NCBI GenBank assembly: GCA_013396915.1
Contig: VWZL01000193.1
Span: 72,207-136,206, forward strand
DNA: 64,000 bases
Direction of reading: 5' to 3'
Origin: Stercorarius parasiticus
Lineage: Eukaryota; Chordata; Aves; Charadriiformes; Stercorariidae
The position numbers and the translations under genes were made by a program. This document shows positions 38,276-49,238 of the stretch, one piece after another; position 1 is the first letter of the stretch, and every line of letters begins with the position of its first letter. The notes beneath the pieces were generated by a model. It was given only the letters and a program-made list of their open reading frames with translations, made no database searches and was not told the DNA's origin.

Positions 38276-38355
38276 CTGGCTTCCCCTTCCCTCCTGTCAC
38301 TCACAGAGAAAGCAGAAGCCTCGGAAAACAAGATTATGCAGGCCCTTAACACAGC
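38276..38355 (-). other. Candidate 80-bp exon, minus strand
   Basis: A strong acceptor (CTTTCTCCCTG tract ending in GGCTTCAG) and a strong donor (GCCAG followed by GTAAGA) border an 80-bp segment. One frame is open, reading AVLRACIILFSEASAFSVSD and then RREGEA. It ends in phase 2 and does not join in frame to the candidate at 36389-36469. A non-coding transcript would also fit. Confidence 0.25.
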
Positions 38356-40487
38356 CTGAAGCCACAGTGTCAGCAGGGAGAAAGATGGTGAGAAGAAGGT
38401 GTGGTTAATGGCTGAAATATGTGTAAGGGTGCGATCCTTCAGAATGAGGATTTTTGAAGATAATTGCAGGGGATGCAAAACTGAGTTGAGAAAGATTTTA
38501 ACAGGGAAAATATTTTAGCTTCTTAAAATGCTACCCTGAAAAATGGTACACGATGAGTTGGTTGTATTTTATGTGCAATCTGAAAACATGGAGAGTTGTT
38601 TGAAAGATCATTAAATAACTGTAGAGAAGGAAGCATGTTAAAACCAAATGATCATCTCTTCTCCTTCTTTCCTATAAGTGACTGCCGCTTTTGGAACTGA
38701 TTTAGGATTAGACTAAATGGTTGTGGACAAGGAGCATTTTTTAACACGCCCCAGATCCAGAATGTATTTCCAGTGGGCAGACACAGAATCTACACTCAAA
38801 TCTGCATCTCAGCCATGCCTCATTCGGTTGGTAACTCACTGTTATTTATATCAAGGGTTAGACTGTCATGAGTAGTGTAGCCACAGTATTATATTATCAA
38901 TGGAATTTACATTGTCAGTGGGCTTTAATTATCATTATGGATCTGGGTGTCATTTGATCTGGAGTAAATTCATAGTCACCTTAAGGAGTTTGAATGAAAT
39001 ATTCCAGCATTGCATTTTTGCAGATGTATTCAGGGTCATGACCTGACTTTAAACCGGACTGTTTTAACCCGTGATAGATTAAATAGATAGAATAGATAGG
39101 ACTGGAAGGAAATCATTTGTTTGGAAGCTGGTAATATTTTCCTGAGTGAGATCCAAGCAGGACCTGGTGGCATAAATATCTCTAATTTTATTATTAATTA
39201 TGCAAGTCCTAAAAAAACCCACTCCACTTTATTCAGTTTGCATTTCATTTTTCTCTTACACACTTCTTAATTTAAATAGCAGTGTTAAACTTTCCTTTCT
39301 GTTACAAATGATTTCAAAGTACTAAGTTGTAGTTTAATTAAATTATTCAAAGTTTGTTATCAAAGGTCTCATCCTAGGACTTAGAGATTGATTATTTATT
39401 TCTGAAATGTACAAGTAAACTCCAGAAATATGCTGGTTTGGATCACTGGGTCTTACAGACCATTTCTGTAGTGGCTGAACTTCAGCAAACACATCCTTTT
39501 CTAGTCTCTTTACAAATAGCAATAGAGACCTGAATATCAAAACACTGCTGAAGCAGACAAAAAGAACATATTACAGGTCCAGCCACACAGCCTGAGTTAT
39601 GGTTTCACCTGCCTACTAAGAGCCACACTTAACCACTCTCTCCAAGAAAGTACTTTTAACATATGAGAATTGCCCTGAGAGTACGGCAGGCAGATTTGGT
39701 GCCTGTCCCTGTTTCCCTGAATTGAAGGAGGCTGCTAACAGGAAAATTTCATTTCCTTTTTGTTACGCAGCTGCCGGCTGTCTGAGCTGGCTGATACAGG
39801 GAGGATGTGTGCAGGGATGTCTTCATGAGTCCTGGGCAAAGTGCTAACAGGATATATGCATTATCAGAGGATCACTGAAAGTTCAAGAATGAGGGAGGGA
39901 CACTTGCATGTTTGCTAATATAGGTGTTATCATTGGCACCAAAGACAGTTAGCAAGGTCTGTAGCTAGTTTTCTTGTTATTTCACCTAGTTTTCTTGTTT
40001 TCTTATTTAAAAATAGACACATAACGACTATTAGAGATAGATGAAGACTGGAGACATTTTTGTGAAAGGCATGCCCCCATTTAAAGTAATACAAACCTTG
40101 AACTTCTTGTAGGATGCTCTAATTTTGATGTGCATTTTCCATCTTCTGCAAAGTTCAACATTTTGTTGTCATCTACATTTGCGATATTCTGTCAGGCAGC
40201 TTTGGGTTCATTCTGGAGAAGGTGGCTATGTACTATATTTAAAGACTCGCCTACATTTGGTACTTGTTGAAAGGTTAACTGGAGGTGCTCTGCATTGGGA
40301 TGCTTTGCTTCCCCAACCAATGTGTGCTGTGACTTGTGTGGCACTCAAATCCTCTATGGAATGAGGTTTCTGAGGTGCTAAACATGTTTACTCATGGAGT
40401 AACTGATACATACATATGTGCATCCCTGCCCCATAGGAAAGAGAATGCATCTGTCAAGCCCTTCTGCTGGCACCTCACACCTCTTTG
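38356..40487. other. Unassigned stretch
   Basis: No repeat family or gene is recognised apart from the palindromic site above and short GATA-type repeats at about 39080-39100. 38.87-39.06 kb has the appearance of possible conserved non-coding DNA, unverified. Confidence 0.45.
39033..39044. promoter_or_regulatory. Palindromic nuclear-receptor site (TREpal-like)
   Basis: GGGTCATGACCT is two inverted half-sites without spacer and matches the palindromic thyroid-hormone element AGGTCATGACCT at 11 of 12 positions. The surrounding 150 bases also contain an AAACCGG word. Function is inferred. Confidence 0.3.
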
Positions 40488-40789
40488 GCACGAGAAGTGG
40501 GGGTCGGTCTCTTCTCCCAAGTAACAGATGATAGGACAAGAGAAAATGGCCTCAAGTTGCACCAGGGGAGGTTTAGACTGGATATTAGGAAAAAAATTTA
40601 CACTGAAAGGGTTACTAAGCGTTGGAACAGGCTGCCCAGGCAAGTAGTTGAGGCACCATCCCTGGAGGTATTTAAAAGATGGGTAGACATAAGTAGAGAT
40701 ATGGTTTAGCAATGTTAGTTAGGTTGAAGGTTGGACTAGATCCGAAAGGTTCCTTCCAATCTAGGCAATTCTATGATTCTATGATTCTT
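40488..40789 (+). mobile_element. CR1 LINE 3' end, 5'-truncated
   Basis: The plus strand encodes the CR1 ORF2 C-terminus: [20 protein letters not shown], then [14 protein letters not shown] and [20 protein letters not shown], with a stop soon after. A short 3' UTR follows, containing GGTTCCTTCCAATCTAGGCA, and the terminal tandem repeat ATTCTATG is present twice plus a partial unit (40768-40789). It is clean enough to be fairly young. The RT domain is absent. Confidence 0.93.
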
Positions 40790-41521
40790 TGCCAGATAAC
40801 CGGGTTGTCGTCTGTTTGCTCCCACTTCAGGGTCACCCTGACTGGATGCAAAAGCTTCATTCAGATGCTGGCACGCCGCCACGCGCTGTCCTGTGTGGTT
40901 CCAGCACACACGAAGGTCGTGCATCCCGTCCTGCTCCCGTCCATTGATTGACCTGCTCATGTGTCCTGCATCAGCATGGTCTCACGCTGAGGTCCCTGAG
41001 CTCCCAGCCTGCAGGATGCGGATGCACGTCTGTCAGCTCAGTGGAGGAGCAGAGGGAAAAATGGACAGAGGGGAGCCCCTCTCTAGCGGAAAAGAGTGGT
41101 GGCTCAGCAATACGGGGACGTTTGTGAGATTGACTGTGTAATTCTGAGATCCCACTGCTGCGCTCAACAAGTACTGTGGTGCAGTGACGCCCAGGACAAC
41201 AGCGACACTGAGCTACGTGACCTCTTTGTTCTAGCAGACACAGTGGAACACAAGCACAAGGCAGATGATGAAACTTCACGCTAACCTACATTTATTAAAA
41301 ATATTGAATTTTGTTTTCAAAAAGATAATTTTGTGCAAAGTTTACAGAACCATGCAGGTTTTTCTCACATCTTTAGGAGTCCACAGCTTCTTTCCTCTGT
41401 CAAAAGGAACTGCCCTTGAACATTAGCATTTTACTTTTCCTAATGCATTTTTCAGCAGAATTCTTCCCCATTTGAAATCATGGCTCAGATACCTTCGTCA
41501 AAGGAAAAAAAAAAAAGCAGT
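40790..41521. other. Unassigned, GC-richer spacer
   Basis: Several overlapping open frames occur on both strands because of raised GC content. None shows a domain. A 13-base palindrome with central mismatch (CAGGGTCACCCTG) is present near 40829. An A run lies near 41503. Confidence 0.4.
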
Positions 41522-41600
41522 CGATAGAAACATAGATCTGGAGGGGATATCTTAAATCATTGACCCAGCTGCTTGCAGACACAGAAAGCCATGCAATAAA
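41522..41600 (-). mobile_element. Old CR1-clade 3' tail fragment
   Basis: The text GATAGAAACATAGATCTGGA followed by GGGGATATCTTAAATCATTG and CCCAGCTGCTTGCAGACA is the reverse complement of an older CR1-type 3' end (family form: 'atagaaacatagggctggaagggacctcaagaggtcatcgagtccagcc'). Only the terminal part remains and it is diverged. Confidence 0.55.
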
Positions 41601-44058
41601 TGTTTAATACAAAAAGCACAGTTCACTCACAGCGTCCACGGAACACTTCCCAGCACTCCAGAAACAGATTAAAGGCTGTATAAACTTCCAAAGTCAGAGG
41701 TAATGTTCAAACACCAGCCCACAACTTCTGCCCCCTGCTTTACCCCATCTTCTAAATGTCAATTCTACCACAAGCCTGTGAAGCAAACGTTCGATAAGTA
41801 GCCTCTGTTTCACCTTTCATTTACAAGGTCTTTCCCAAAGTTAAATCCCTGCCTTTCCTTTGCATTGTTTGTCAAGGATATATAGAGAAAGGAATCATAT
41901 AAAATCATCTTAGTTTGGAGCTCACTGAGAGGTCACTGGGAATTCTGGACATGTTATTTTTGGCCTGATGCTAATGCTGTTGAAATACTGCGTGTCACAT
42001 TTCTTTTCCTTGTGGAAGCTGAGACCTTGCAGCATTCGTGGGGCGGGTGCTTTCACTAAAGGAACTAACTCATCTCTATGGGACGAAAAAGAGCTCAAAA
42101 GTTTTTATCTTCAAAGAACTTATACGGAGAGAAAGAGGGAAATATAAAGATGAGGAAGGATGAGATGTAGACAGTTGTCAGAAAGAGACAAAAATGGCCT
42201 CACAGTTATATGTCATAGCTATTGCATTAGTACGCATACAAGCAATGTGATGCGAATGTCTTTATGTGACCACCAACCCAGAATTCCAGTTAGAAGCGCA
42301 GAGGAGCAGGACGCCACGGGATATCTGACCTCCTTTTTTTCAAACATGTGGAAATACTTTGAGGGCTGCAAAGCTGTGAGGCAAGAATATTTTGATCATG
42401 GAAGGACAATGCAGTGAGCATGTACGCCTCATGCAACAGCTGTAAATCATTTGGTTTCACACACAAAGCTCGTACAGTGTAAAAGAGCACTACCAGCCTT
42501 CCAGCTACAGTCACCCTCCAGCTACGTTGAGGTCCTTACCTTAAGTATACCGTAAAATAGCACAGTGAGTATATCTCTGAGTCCAAAGTGGTTTCTCAAA
42601 ATGAGTTGCAGCCTCAGAAGTACCTACCACCTCGATGAGGAATTCCAACTGGGCTGATTTAATTGAGTTTGCAAATGCCACACTTCCTTTTCCTGAAAAC
42701 TTGACATTGTTGACTGGGGAGGGGAGACCCCAGGAGAGTTGATTTACTTTTTTTTGCTTTTTCTTTCCCTTTAAACACGCTGAGAACCACAATGCCTGAG
42801 TCCTCAGCAATTAAAGTTACCAATTTACAGTTATTTAATAGTGGCTGGATTCTGACAGGGTGCGTATCAAGAGAAATTAGCACTCAGCAGTGTAGAGAGG
42901 GATCTGCATTAAGTGCCAGACAAACATTCCTCCCATGCAGGAGGAGGAAGGCAGTGTGCTCACCGCGAAAACAGTTTGCGTGGCTTTAAAAGTGGAGTTA
43001 GTCATCTCTCCTCTGCTACATAGTACGAGCTCACCTAGGAGTTGGTGCCCAGTTTCTAGAACGCTGTAAACCCACACACTTGTTTAGGCGGCTCCTTTGG
43101 GAGACAGTGGCTTCCAGTATCTCCAGCCACTGTCTGTTTCTATTTGACTCCAAACTGTGTTTTACTACAATCCCCCTTCTTCTGCTGATGTAAATTATAA
43201 GGTATTTTTCATCTCTAAACCAAATAAATAAAGTGATTCAACTCAAAAATGAATCTTCAAAAAGGAGGGAGTAGTGCTTTCTTGAATGGGATTTGCTGAA
43301 ACACCGTTTTTCCTGGGAACAATGGGGTAAGCCATGGAAAGGTACGATTCAACATGAGGCAAGGGTAACACCACGGCCTTAATATGCCATACTAGTTAAT
43401 AAAACAATGAAAATATAATGAAAATTAGGTTTAATCCTAACCAAATAAAATATTTGGCTACTTTCAACTGTCCTCAATATCTTCTGACTTTCTTACTTTG
43501 CTCTTTTCTTTTAATTGGCTAGCACCCCCCTACAATTACCTAGAAATCATAGGTGCAGTGAGGAGAATAGCCAGGCGTCCACAGTAAAGATCAGATTAGT
43601 CCAACATCTTTTAAGAATGGTTTAGAAATAATTGATTCTCCTTTGGGACCAGGGAATGGAAAAGAGGCCCTCTCAAGCTCTCTTTCATCTTATTATCTTG
43701 TTTATTGTATTATCTTGTAGTCAGTTCAGATGTAGCACAAAAGAAAGCAGACTCTGTCACATTTTACTTCTCCTTTGTTACTCTCACAACTTACACTCAG
43801 ATAAAAGCAGCTGAGACTACAAGTCTTTGATTTTACTCTCAAAAATAGATTCTTTAGGGGCAACTAAGCACCAGTGATTCTTGTTGTTAAGTATTAAGTT
43901 TGGGGTTCATATCCCACCTCTCACAGCCATAGCCTGCTGGTGGCTGGAATAACTAGGTGTCTCAATATATGGTCTCTCCTGCCTGCAGCTGGGCATGAAT
44001 CGGCAAGCTCAATATGGGAATTTCTCTTCTTCCCATCCAGTGCTTTCCTCTAGTTCAG
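41601..44058. other. Unassigned stretch
   Basis: No recognisable element or supported gene. Minus-strand donor-like sites occur at about 42539 and 43034, each with only a weak upstream acceptor, so I do not call exons there. Confidence 0.45.
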
Positions 44059-44131
44059 CCCAACCCATGACAGTTGGAAGGTCCTGAGTTATGCTGTGTC
44101 CAAAAAGAAGTCCAAAGAAGAGGGCTGCCAG
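44059..44131 (+). other. Candidate 73-bp exon, plus strand
   Basis: A long pyrimidine-rich acceptor (CTTTCCTCTAGTTCAG) and a good donor (TGCCAG followed by GTGAGA) border the segment. One frame is open, reading PTHDSWKVLSYAVSKKKSKE and then EGCQ. It starts in phase 2 and ends in phase 0. No partner exon was found on the plus strand nearby, and the peptide is not recognised. Confidence 0.25.
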
Positions 44132-46399
44132 GTGAGAAAAATAGGCAAACGATGTGAATTAAGAGACATGAACAGATGTTGATGGGTTTCTCTCCTTGCT
44201 TTAAAAATTATTGAGAAGAACCGCATAAGGGGGTACAGCAGAAACTGCACAGAGGCCATTCTGTTGCTGATGAAATCTGGAGGGCTGAAGTGGGAGGGTT
44301 GGTTTCAATGTTCTAGAAGAAAAGATAAAAATACTATCATTATACTTTTGGGGCGGTTTTATACTGCTTTTTTTTTGCTGTTGTTCTCATTACTAATATA
44401 TTGCTCACGGAAGCAAACATGAGTGAGTTTCCAGCCTGTCCTCCTGGGGACAGATATGGCAGTGGAAAAAGAGGGAAGTTCAAAAGATGTCTGTACGTCT
44501 GTAGAGAAACCCAAACCCCAAAACTGCTTGCTGCTGCCATGGTAACTACATTTATAATAGAACGAAAATGTGAGATACAGATAACATTTCCTCTGCTTTT
44601 GACCTATTTGCTTTTCCTATAGTACCTCTCATCTCATCAAGGTCAGACCTGCCTGTGAGCACCTCAGCCCAGATGATTTGCCCTCTCTGCAGGGTGTCTG
44701 TGTCTTCTAGAGAGCCTGCCCTCCAACCCAGATATCTCCTCAGGGGTTCCTCAGCCGTCCTGAAGCATTTCCACCTATGTACCTTTAATTCTGCTGCAGT
44801 GAAATCATCATACTGTGACATTCCCCTTCTTGGCACAGCTATTTCTTGGCTATGCTCTGTCAACATGTCCTTTCCTTTTGAACAGCCCAGGTTTGGGGCT
44901 TTCAAAAGCTGGAAGGAGGAAGGGAGGGATTTTGCACTCTTTTTTCTGAGCGTTTATGTATAGGTAGTTAGCTGACCCACAAGACACCAAAAAGAGTTCA
45001 TTTTTGCTTAAGGATGTTGAGTTGAGGTACCTCTGTACCATCAGGCCTTAAAATGCTTCTGCCCATGTTAAGTGCAGAAATACGTGGTTTTAGCTGAGAA
45101 GCAGGCAGGCAGGAGAGGCAGCAGACACCAGGGTGAGAATACATCTATGTAGCCTTTTCTTTGCCACTGAAAAATTGGGACCTTAATGGGAAACGGAGAG
45201 TCATGGTATGACGTGGCGTGGGGATGTGACCCACAGCGAGGGAAGGAAGCAGCATCACTCCTGACGGTCAGCGCCACACTGACTGCGTGCCAGCAACAGC
45301 CGCGCGGCATCCCGGCAGCAATGACTTCTCCTGGCACAGGCAAAGGCCACCAGGAGTGAAGGATGACCCGCAAGACAGACCTTCCCATCTCTGAGCTTTG
45401 CTATGGGCTACTCTCAAGCCTGCCTGTCCTTCCCACACTGTTCCCCAAGCCACAACACCAGCTGTAATTAATCATCTTTTACACACCGCTCTGATCTCGC
45501 TGCAATTGATCTTGCAGGCTACAGAAGACCTGGGTAACTGTTTTTCAATGAAAATATCATTTAAAATCATCCTGATTACTGTCTATGGGCTGGCCTCCTA
45601 TCTCATTCGAACCTCAACTTCTAACTTTTAATGTCACAGGGTATTTTCTTTTTCAGCTTTTTTTTCTCTATCATTTTTTGTAATCTACATGTGGAGCTTG
45701 CGCTCCATTTCCCATCTGCTGCAAAGGGTCATTTGGGCATAGCAAGCAGGGCAGCCTCATTTCCTTAATCCAGGTCTTTTCCTTGTCCGTCCAACCATTA
45801 AACCAGACCAAATAAAGGCAGCTAGTTAACTTGCTCTATGATCAATTTTATTCCACAACATAAAGGTCTCAGAAAAAAAAATGGCTCTCTGTTTACCTAC
45901 CTTATACATTTCATGTTGTCAGAAACATATCTAAAAGATTACCAACACTCAGTAAATGAAGAGTTAGTCAAAATTGGAGTAAAATGAATTTATTGCACAG
46001 TTTTACGTAGAAGAAATTGAGAATAACTCCTGAAAAGCTGAAACTTCATTTTGATATATTTTTAAATAAAATGTTTCACTTTTTTTAAGCTTCCTGATAT
46101 CTTTTTTTGGGGGGCAGGGACGATTTTTTCCTTTGAATGAGAAAATAATACAAGAATTATTAAGTTGACAAGTTTTGTTTGCTTAACATTAGCTTTTGAG
46201 ATGAAAAACTAATTTTTCTCCCAGCTATAGTTAGAAGTTGAAAGAATGGACCAAGTTGTCAGGCAAAATTTTAAACTAGGTGATGATATCAGAGAAATCA
46301 AATACTTGCAAGTGCAAAATTTGAAGCTATGGATGAAAAAAAAAAAAAGGCGTGTGTTCATATTCCCGACATAAATGCGCTGTTGTACTGCTGTTTTAG
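44132..46399. other. Unassigned stretch with a CpG-rich patch
   Basis: The patch at about 45200-45390 contains roughly a dozen CpGs in 190 bases, including CCGCGCGGC. Open frames on both strands (for example 44552-44905 minus, 117 codons, ATG start) have no recognisable domain. An A run lies at 46326-46339. Confidence 0.4.
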
Positions 46400-47060
46400 G
46401 GAAATAACGTACACACGTGGGGTGCAAATTCTGGGGGGCAGGTCAGGGCAAGCCGTGCAGAGGAACAGAGCCCGCGTGTGCTAATGCAGGAACCTGCCTC
46501 CTGCCTCTGCTGGGAGACCTGCTGCTGTGCTGGCATCTGCTCCCGGACTTTCACGCGTCCTTTGCGGGGCGATACCAGGTGCTGTGGTGTTACGTATCAC
46601 ACAAACACACCACCCGTATTTGGTCTGGGGGAAGGGCAGCCCTTGACCTGCAAGAGCCCGATGGCAGCGCTTTTCCTCAGACGTCCCAGCTGCCGGTTGC
46701 TCCGTCCCCGCTTTGGCTGGCTGTTTTCCCCACCAGCTTCCCGACACACGCCACAGCCTCCACAGGGATTCACCGCTTCCCTCTCAGGCTTCAGATGCTT
46801 CCCCCACAAACGTCACCCCAGCCGGGTCTGTCTCTTCCAAATGGTGAGTCTCTTCCAACCGCTTCCCTGCAGTTTCCTTGCACAAGAGAAGAGGCTTTCC
46901 CGAAACTCCTTTGGCATCTCTGGGGAGCAAACAGATGTTGTGCTGAAATCCCACCCTTGCCAAGCCGGCACGGATGGGCGTGCACAACCCAAACCTCTTC
47001 CCTCTGCCTCGTGGATCACCTGCCCTTCTTTGCACAGGCATTTCTGCTTCTCATTGACTT
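46400..47060. promoter_or_regulatory. CpG-rich GC patch with overlapping open frames
   Basis: GC is about 57 percent, with about 30 CpGs in 600 bases by hand count (observed/expected near 0.6), against AT-rich flanks. Two plus-strand frames stay open together, 46417-47085 and 46478-47149. The first starts at GTG; the second has its first ATG at 46484. Three minus-strand frames of 64-88 codons also overlap. Such multi-frame openness is mainly an effect of pyrimidine-rich, stop-poor sequence. A GTGAGT donor-like word is at 46844. It could be a CpG island or a lncRNA first exon; a protein is less likely because I see no domain. Confidence 0.3.
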
Positions 47061-47149
47061 CGCACACTGGTACCGTGTTTCTTAACTTTGTTTTGTTAAC
47101 TACAAAGTCTAGCCTTTTTCCATCCTGTGGGAATAAGCTATTTCAGTAG

Positions 47150-48828
47150 CTATACAGTGCAACTATTTTTACATGAGGATTTTTTTTCCTCCACAACAGA
47201 AGTCAGCGTTAAAGAGGTTTTACTGTCCACGAAATGCACTGCAGCAAATTTCTGTGTCTGTGCTCTTAGCCTGGCCAAATGAACATTAATGTAATTTGGC
47301 CTCTTTCTCTGAAGTGTAGATTAAGGCCCGTTACATCACAAAGCTGACTAAAACTGATACAGACGTTTATGAGCAGTTATGGTTATCATCCACCGGCTGA
47401 CAACTTGTTCTACCTCCTTAACTCAATTTTGTGTCCAAACTCTAAAGGAGGGGGGAGTGTAACATTTTACTTGCAGCACTGCAGAGAGTTTAATACAATT
47501 TCTGTCAGTAGACTAGATCTGACAGACTATTTAGTTCACCCCAGTTGGGAATATACAAATTGTCAGGGGGTCCAGTACCCTCTGATCTAAGTCATTTGCA
47601 GTTAGACACACATTTTTCCCATTGAAGCAGCTCTCTGGCTTTGCTGCTATTTGTGTGGTTATCTGGTTTTGGAGGATGTTCCTTTCATTTTGTTGACTTT
47701 GGCAAATGTTAACCTGATTGCTTGTCCATGTTCTGAGGCATTTCCATGAGCTAGTCCTCCTTTTTTTAAATTTGAGCTGGATGCTCTCGCTTAGCGGTAC
47801 AAGATTTAAAAACACTTGCTGAATACTGATTATGGATTCCTATAGCCCACTGTTCTTTTTTGTTGTTGAAGGTTCTTATATGGTTGAAAAGCAGACAATC
47901 TAACACTAAAAAAGTAAGATGATCACAGCAACAGTAGGATAATTCACTTCTTTATTGTGATTTCATTCCACACGTTGTTTGGGATCATACCTAAACGATT
48001 GTCAGTCATTAAACTCTGTGCTCCAACCCAATTATAATAATGCAAACCTGAAGAGGAGGTTCAGGCATTAGGTAACTTGGCAACCTGTTTCTTTTTCCTC
48101 TATTCTCAAAGTCTCTTTTACAGACTGATGCTGATGAATACTGGTCTTAAATCTCATCACTTCAATCAGTTTCCCTCTCCTTCACTTCAAGAGTGCGTTT
48201 TTGAAGCAAATCACCTGCACTTACTGTACTTTGGCTTATATTGTGAGGAAGCCTCTGAGCACAAAACCAGCCCCCTTTTTACATAAAATAAAAAAAAAAT
48301 AAAAAAAAAAAAACAAAACTGGAAGATGTTGTGAGAAGCAAACCTCAGATGCTGCTACAGCCAAGAACAGCCAATTCATTTAACCCTTATTAGAGCTAGT
48401 CCAAAGTAACCACCTCAAAACATGTACAGGACAGATGCAGGGTCCTCAGCACCATCTGTTTTGCTCTGCAAATACTGTCCTCCTTGGCTGCCACACTTGG
48501 TAGTGACTGAAGAAGTCAATGTTTTATGTGTTTTTGTGTTCAACTGTAGATGCCAAAACGTGGTATTAAAAAAACTATCAGCCTGGCTTTGCAGATGTGG
48601 CTACTAAAAGCATGGAAAAAAATAAAGTATGAAAAATATGCTTTGTCCACACACAAGTGACTAAGCTCAACAAAGGCAATTTTATGGGAAAAACATTATG
48701 GCTTCTAATGCGTAGGAAATCAGACCATATAACCTTACAATCCCTCCGGTCTTAAAAGTTATGAATTTTTTTAAAATATCACTTTCATTATACTATTTTT
48801 GTTAACACACATGTGCCTGGGGTTCTAC
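47150..48828. other. Unassigned stretch
   Basis: No repeat family or gene is recognised. An A-rich low-complexity tract lies at 48284-48318. Confidence 0.5.
48284..48318. repeat. A-rich low-complexity tract
   Basis: Directly visible A runs with T and C interruptions. Confidence 0.9.
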
Positions 48829-49238
48829 AGGTGGGCCAAAAACATCCTAGGGTGAATAATAACCTGTTTCCAGAGAACAGTGAGAACTGCCCTGACATCA
48901 GCAGAAATGTATCGGTGGGCGATGCTTGCAGCATTGGCTGTGACTGGGTATTTAGAAAGCACTATGATATTACCTACTGCTGTCAAAGATGCTACTTATG
49001 GGGGATACACAAATGTCTTGGCCAGAGCCTTGTTACGGCAGAGACCCCCAAATGCATAATCCCTGCTCTGAAGAGCTTCCAAATCAAGAAAGAAGATGTG
49101 GTGAGACTAGACAAAGGCCATGGTAGATATTTCATCAGCTGTCCAAAATGCCACAAGTCTTTGGAGAAAAAGCTTCCAGGACTTTTTTTAGTCTGTGCTT
49201 CATGCCTCCTCTGTAACCTGCTAATCCTTCCTTCTTGA
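48829..49238 (+). other. Cysteine-rich open frame, possible terminal exon
   Basis: An open frame continues for about 136 codons after an acceptor-like GGTTCTACAG and stops at 49236-49238. It contains no in-frame ATG, so if coding it must be an internal or last exon. Cysteines come in pairs: YCCQRC near the middle and, near the end, CPKC followed after 14 residues by CASC, which has the spacing of a small zinc-binding knuckle. I do not recognise a family. The pyrimidine tract before the acceptor is poor. An opposite-strand frame of 114 codons overlaps. Confidence 0.25.

Noticed and set aside
40392..40712. 106-codon minus-strand frame
   Set aside because: It mostly overlaps the antisense of the CR1 ORF2 C-terminus and has no independent support.
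46417..47085. 222-codon open frame read as a protein-coding gene
   Set aside because: It begins at GTG rather than ATG, shares the region with other long frames on both strands, and shows no domain or repeat of known proteins. It is kept only as a CpG-rich patch.
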